7,065 nucleotides of DNA from an uncultured Clostridia bacterium (GTDB lineage: Bacteria; Bacillota; Clostridia; TANB77; CAG-508). The stretch is taken from positions 1 through 7,065 of the forward strand of contig CANRFS010000070.1 in the NCBI GenBank assembly GCA_947629965.1. Reading direction: 5' to 3'. Below, piece by piece: positions 4,338 to 7,065 of the stretch; the stretch's first letter is position 1, and each line of letters opens with the position of its first letter. The position numbers and the translations under genes are program-made. The notes below the pieces were generated by a model, which was not told the origin of the DNA, made no database searches, and saw nothing but the letters and a program-made list of their open reading frames with translations.

Positions 4338-6278
4338 TTAATTATACTTTTCTAATATAGTTCCTAAATCTTTTGCAAATTCTTTTAACATTACTATTTT
4401 AATTCCCATTTCTTTACCACAAACATAGTCGTCTATTATTTGTTTTAATTGTCTTATGTTTTTCATTTCTGGCTCTATTTCTTTTGTGTACTTTTCTGCT
4501 CTGTCTAGAAGTTTTTCTTTAATCGTTACTATATCTTCGTTGCTTGCACAAGATATTCTTTGGTACATTTGATATGGATCATAATATTTAAATATTGGAA
4601 CATCCATACATTCTTTATCAAATCTTTCATAAAACATTTCCATTTTCATTGGTATGCATTTAAAGATTCCGTCTGCTTTTTCTGAATACATCTTATCTTT
4701 TAATGCTCTGTTTATCATATAAAAATGATTAAGTATTTCATCTATTTCTGGTGTTTTTTCTTCTAATATAATGCTACTAATTTCTTCATCAGGATTTTCA
4801 TAATATTCAGAAGTTAATGCTGATACATTCATTCCATTAAAAAATATTGAACTTATCGTTTTTATATCATATCCAATTAACCCTTTTTTTATAAAATAGG
4901 TAAAATATATAAATAATTTAACTGTATCTAAAAGTTTAACTCTACCATTTTTTACATCTTCTAAAACTTCTTCAATAACTCCTGGGAATTGGTCATCATC
5001 AATTTTCCAATATTCTTCTGTAAGTAACCTTTTATATCCTGGAAGTTTTTCTGTGTCTACAGTATTTATTATAACTTCCATATTGCTTTTAAAAGTTTTC
5101 ATATCGAATATTCTTGTTCTTACATATATTTCTATAAATTTAAAGAATCTATATTCTGATTTAAAATTATAGTAATAGTTGTTATCGAATTCTTTTATAT
5201 AGAATTGTCTGTTATCCATTAAAACTCTTGAAGAAACTAATATTGATTTGTATTCTTCGTTATCTGCTATGTTTATAAATTTATCTTTTGTAACTTTTCC
5301 TGCTTTTATTTCAAATGATATTGCTATTGTAAATATAAGCATAGTTTGCAAAATTCTATAATTTGTATTTGGATAATATTTATTTACCATTTCGTATACT
5401 TTTTTGAAGTCATTTAAAGCATGTTTTAATATTCTTAAGTTTCTTGTTCCACTTTTATTAAATGTAGAAATTATATAATTTGTATTCTCTCTAAGAAATC
5501 TAATTAATTCCGTATTGCTTTCATATCTCATTAAAATTCCATTTATAATGTAACTAAACTCTGGAACGTACTCAAAAGTTTCTCCTATTAATTTTTCTTT
5601 TATTCTTTCATAGTCATTTGCTTTGTCAAATACATATTCTATTTTATCTTGTATTTTTTCAACCATTGGCTTATCAGTTTTAGATAAATCTCCTTCTTTG
5701 TCTAAAAGATATGTTGCTATAAATGTTTTCATTTCTAAGTTAGTGCTTTTTAATTTTGTTGAAAGTTCTTTTTCATTACATATTATAATTGTTTTTATAT
5801 GATCATGCTCAACAAAGTTATTTATATATCCTAGTATATCTATAACATCAACATTAGCTCTTTCTAGGTCATCAAAGCATAACACTTTATCATCTGTAGA
5901 GAAAAACTTACTGTAATCTACTTTATCCCCATTTTGTGTTACACCAAAAAGATTTGCCATGTCAAGTCCTGTTTTTGCGTATTCTGGTATCGATTGTTGC
6001 CCTGTTGCATTCATATATTTTCTCATATTTTTATCCATAAGTTGAGTAGTTTCTATAAATATTTTTTTACTTATATCCTCTAAATTTGAAATTCCGTATA
6101 AAGACATATATATAGTTGTATATGTTTTACCATTTAATTGTAACGAATCTATTTTATTTCTTATTTTATTATTCCAAAAATAAGTTTTTCCACTTCCCCA
6201 TTCTCCATTTATCATTATTGCATAATCTGTATAATCTGCTCTTACATAATCTAATATACTCTCAACTAAATCTTCCAT
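4338..6278 (-). CDS. KAP-like P-loop ATPase, 646 residues, possible defence or accessory protein
   Basis: The N-terminal half is a STAND/KAP-type P-loop NTPase domain. Walker A is GEWGSGKT (25-32), Walker B is VLCFDDLER (132-140), and a sensor-like IIICNEKEL lies at 164-172. The DDLER/DDLDR form of Walker B and the GxWGxGKT form of Walker A are hallmarks of KAP-family NTPases. Unlike many of these, it shows no inserted pair of membrane helices, so it looks cytosolic. The C-terminal 400 residues are helical, charged and unrecognised, with no nuclease motif that I can see. The ATG (6278) has GGGAGG seven bases upstream. It starts 13 bases after comFC, so the two are probably co-transcribed, and it ends shortly before the long hairpin. 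KAP-like ATPases occur in several anti-phage systems (for example RdrA of RADAR), but no partner gene is visible, so function is open. Confidence 0.75.
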   Translation of the reverse strand: MEDLVESILDYVRADYTDYAIMINGEWGSGKTYFWNNKIRNKIDSLQLNGKTYTTIYMSLYGISNLEDISKKIFIETTQLMDKNMRKYMNATGQQSIPEYAKTGLDMANLFGVTQNGDKVDYSKFFSTDDKVLCFDDLERANVDVIDILGYINNFVEHDHIKTIIICNEKELSTKLKSTNLEMKTFIATYLLDKEGDLSKTDKPMVEKIQDKIEYVFDKANDYERIKEKLIGETFEYVPEFSYIINGILMRYESNTELIRFLRENTNYIISTFNKSGTRNLRILKHALNDFKKVYEMVNKYYPNTNYRILQTMLIFTIAISFEIKAGKVTKDKFINIADNEEYKSILVSSRVLMDNRQFYIKEFDNNYYYNFKSEYRFFKFIEIYVRTRIFDMKTFKSNMEVIINTVDTEKLPGYKRLLTEEYWKIDDDQFPGVIEEVLEDVKNGRVKLLDTVKLFIYFTYFIKKGLIGYDIKTISSIFFNGMNVSALTSEYYENPDEEISSIILEEKTPEIDEILNHFYMINRALKDKMYSEKADGIFKCIPMKMEMFYERFDKECMDVPIFKYYDPYQMYQRISCASNEDIVTIKEKLLDRAEKYTKEIEPEMKNIRQLKQIIDDYVCGKEMGIKIVMLKEFAKDLGTILEKYN

Positions 6279-6291
6279 TTGTAGTCCTCCC

Positions 6292-6948
6292 TTAATCTTT
6301 TGCTATTGTTAATATTCCTATGTTCTTTGCGCCAGCTAATTTAAGCATTTTGCTACATTCATTTGCTGTATTACCAGTTGTATAAATATCATCAATAAGT
6401 AATATTTTTTTATTTTTTATTTTTTGCAAATTTTGTACTTTAAATGCACCTTTTATATTGTCATTTCTTTCTTTTTTCGATAATTCTGATTGTGCTTTTG
6501 TGTTTATATTTTTTATTAGTACGTCTTTTCCCATTTTTATCTTTAACTGATGTGATATTTCTTTAGCCACAAGCTCAGTTTGATTATATCCCCTTCGATG
6601 TTTTCTTTTTTTGTGTATTGGAACTGGAATTATTATATCATATTTTTTTAAATTGCCACATATTTTTTTATTATTTAATATTATTTTCGAAAAAGTTTTA
6701 TATAGATATGCTTTGTTTTGAAATTTATATCTTATTAATATATTTCTTATATCTTCTTCATATCTAAAAACGTTATACATTTCATCAAAATACATGTCTT
6801 TTACTTTATAATTTTTTCTGTTTTTAATTTCGTATTTTTTTATTTTTGCATAACATTTTGTGCAAATATAATTGCTACATATTTTACCACAAAAGCCACA
6901 TGTTGGCGGATATACGAGTTCTAAAATATTATTTATTATTTTTTTCAT
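6292..6948 (-). CDS. comFC: ComFC, competence/DNA-uptake phosphoribosyltransferase-like protein
   Basis: ComFC works with the ComFA helicase in bringing single-stranded DNA into the cytoplasm. The 218-residue protein opens with a zinc-binding region, PPTCGFCGK (Cys17, Cys20) and CTKC (Cys29, Cys32). It then has the family's PVPIHKKRKHRRGYNQTE segment. It ends with the PRPP-binding loop in ILLIDDIYTTGNT (182-194) typical of the phosphoribosyltransferase fold. The length is normal. The ATG at 6948 has AAGGA six bases upstream, and that site overlaps the stop of the preceding frame. No comFA is visible next to it. It is followed closely by the ATPase gene. Confidence 0.92.
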   Translation of the reverse strand: MKKIINNILELVYPPTCGFCGKICSNYICTKCYAKIKKYEIKNRKNYKVKDMYFDEMYNVFRYEEDIRNILIRYKFQNKAYLYKTFSKIILNNKKICGNLKKYDIIIPVPIHKKRKHRRGYNQTELVAKEISHQLKIKMGKDVLIKNINTKAQSELSKKERNDNIKGAFKVQNLQKIKNKKILLIDDIYTTGNTANECSKMLKLAGAKNIGILTIAKD

Positions 6949-6950
6949 TC

Positions 6951-7065
6951 TTATTCCTTCGATAAATTGTTGTTTATTTTATTTATTCCTGTAAAATAGT
7001 TTAATATAATTTTTTCAAGACGTCCTTCTTCACCAAAATTATTATTTCATAATAATTTTGGATTC
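6951..7065 (-). CDS. C-terminal end of an unidentified gene upstream of comFC, partial, possible frame change
   Basis: A minus-strand frame reads NNNFGEEGRLEKIILNYF and continues to a TAA at 6953-6951 that overlaps the comFC ribosome binding site, the typical junction of adjacent operon genes. Going upstream the frame meets a TGA at 7049-7047, and there is no start codon in between, so it must be entered from another frame. Reading ESKIIMK from the window edge and hopping +1 at AAA-TAA (7047-7042) gives a continuous peptide. The stretch also contains a 12-bp palindrome. I cannot name the protein; it may equally be non-coding. Confidence 0.35.
7033..7061. repeat. Perfect 12-bp palindrome with 5-base loop
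   Basis: CCAAAATTATTA (7033-7044) pairs exactly with TAATAATTTTGG (7050-7061) around TTTCA. It has no T-run directly after it on the minus strand and sits where the partial upstream gene loses its frame, close to the window edge. Confidence 0.75.

Overview
Very AT-rich DNA with every recognisable protein gene on the minus strand. A complete spoIIA sporulation operon (spoIIAA-spoIIAB-sigF), with a miaB-mutS junction and a comFC gene in the same window, points to an anaerobic, endospore-lineage low-GC Firmicute, most likely an uncultivated Clostridia member. Species cannot be named from the sequence.

Layout, in the direction of transcription (right to left). The right edge holds the last codons of an unidentified gene, then comFC (DNA uptake), then a 646-residue KAP-like P-loop ATPase placed 13 bases after comFC. 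A large near-perfect hairpin (4231-4323) follows. Next comes the spoIIA operon, with a good sigma-H-type promoter and a bidirectional hairpin terminator at its end. Between sigF and miaB is a 700-base stretch that looks empty of ordinary genes. It holds what I read as a complete type I toxin-antitoxin locus: a 38-residue single-helix membrane peptide on the minus strand and a convergent RNA of about 82 nt on the plus strand. Each has its own strong sigma-A-type promoter, and they share a hairpin terminator. A start-less remnant reading frame lies just upstream of the toxin. The left side is a miaB - unknown 152-residue gene - mutS operon, with mutS running off the window.

The most unusual point is miaB. 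Its 464-residue protein can be read completely, but only across three frame changes, all in the +1 direction, at codon pairs CTT-CGG, GTA-AGG and ACT-CGG. I looked at every CGG trinucleotide on the coding strand. Only two are in the reading frame of any gene here, and they are exactly two of these three sites. CGG may therefore be a hungry or unassigned codon in this organism, with translation hopping +1 at it. A decaying gene or sequence errors remain possible. A fourth candidate +1 site (AAA-TAA) lies in the partial gene at the right edge.

How the genes work together: SpoIIAA, SpoIIAB and SigF form the forespore-specific partner-switch module. MiaB modifies tRNA and MutS repairs mismatches. 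ComFC is a competence protein. The KAP-like ATPase has no obvious link to its neighbours and may be an accessory or defence gene.
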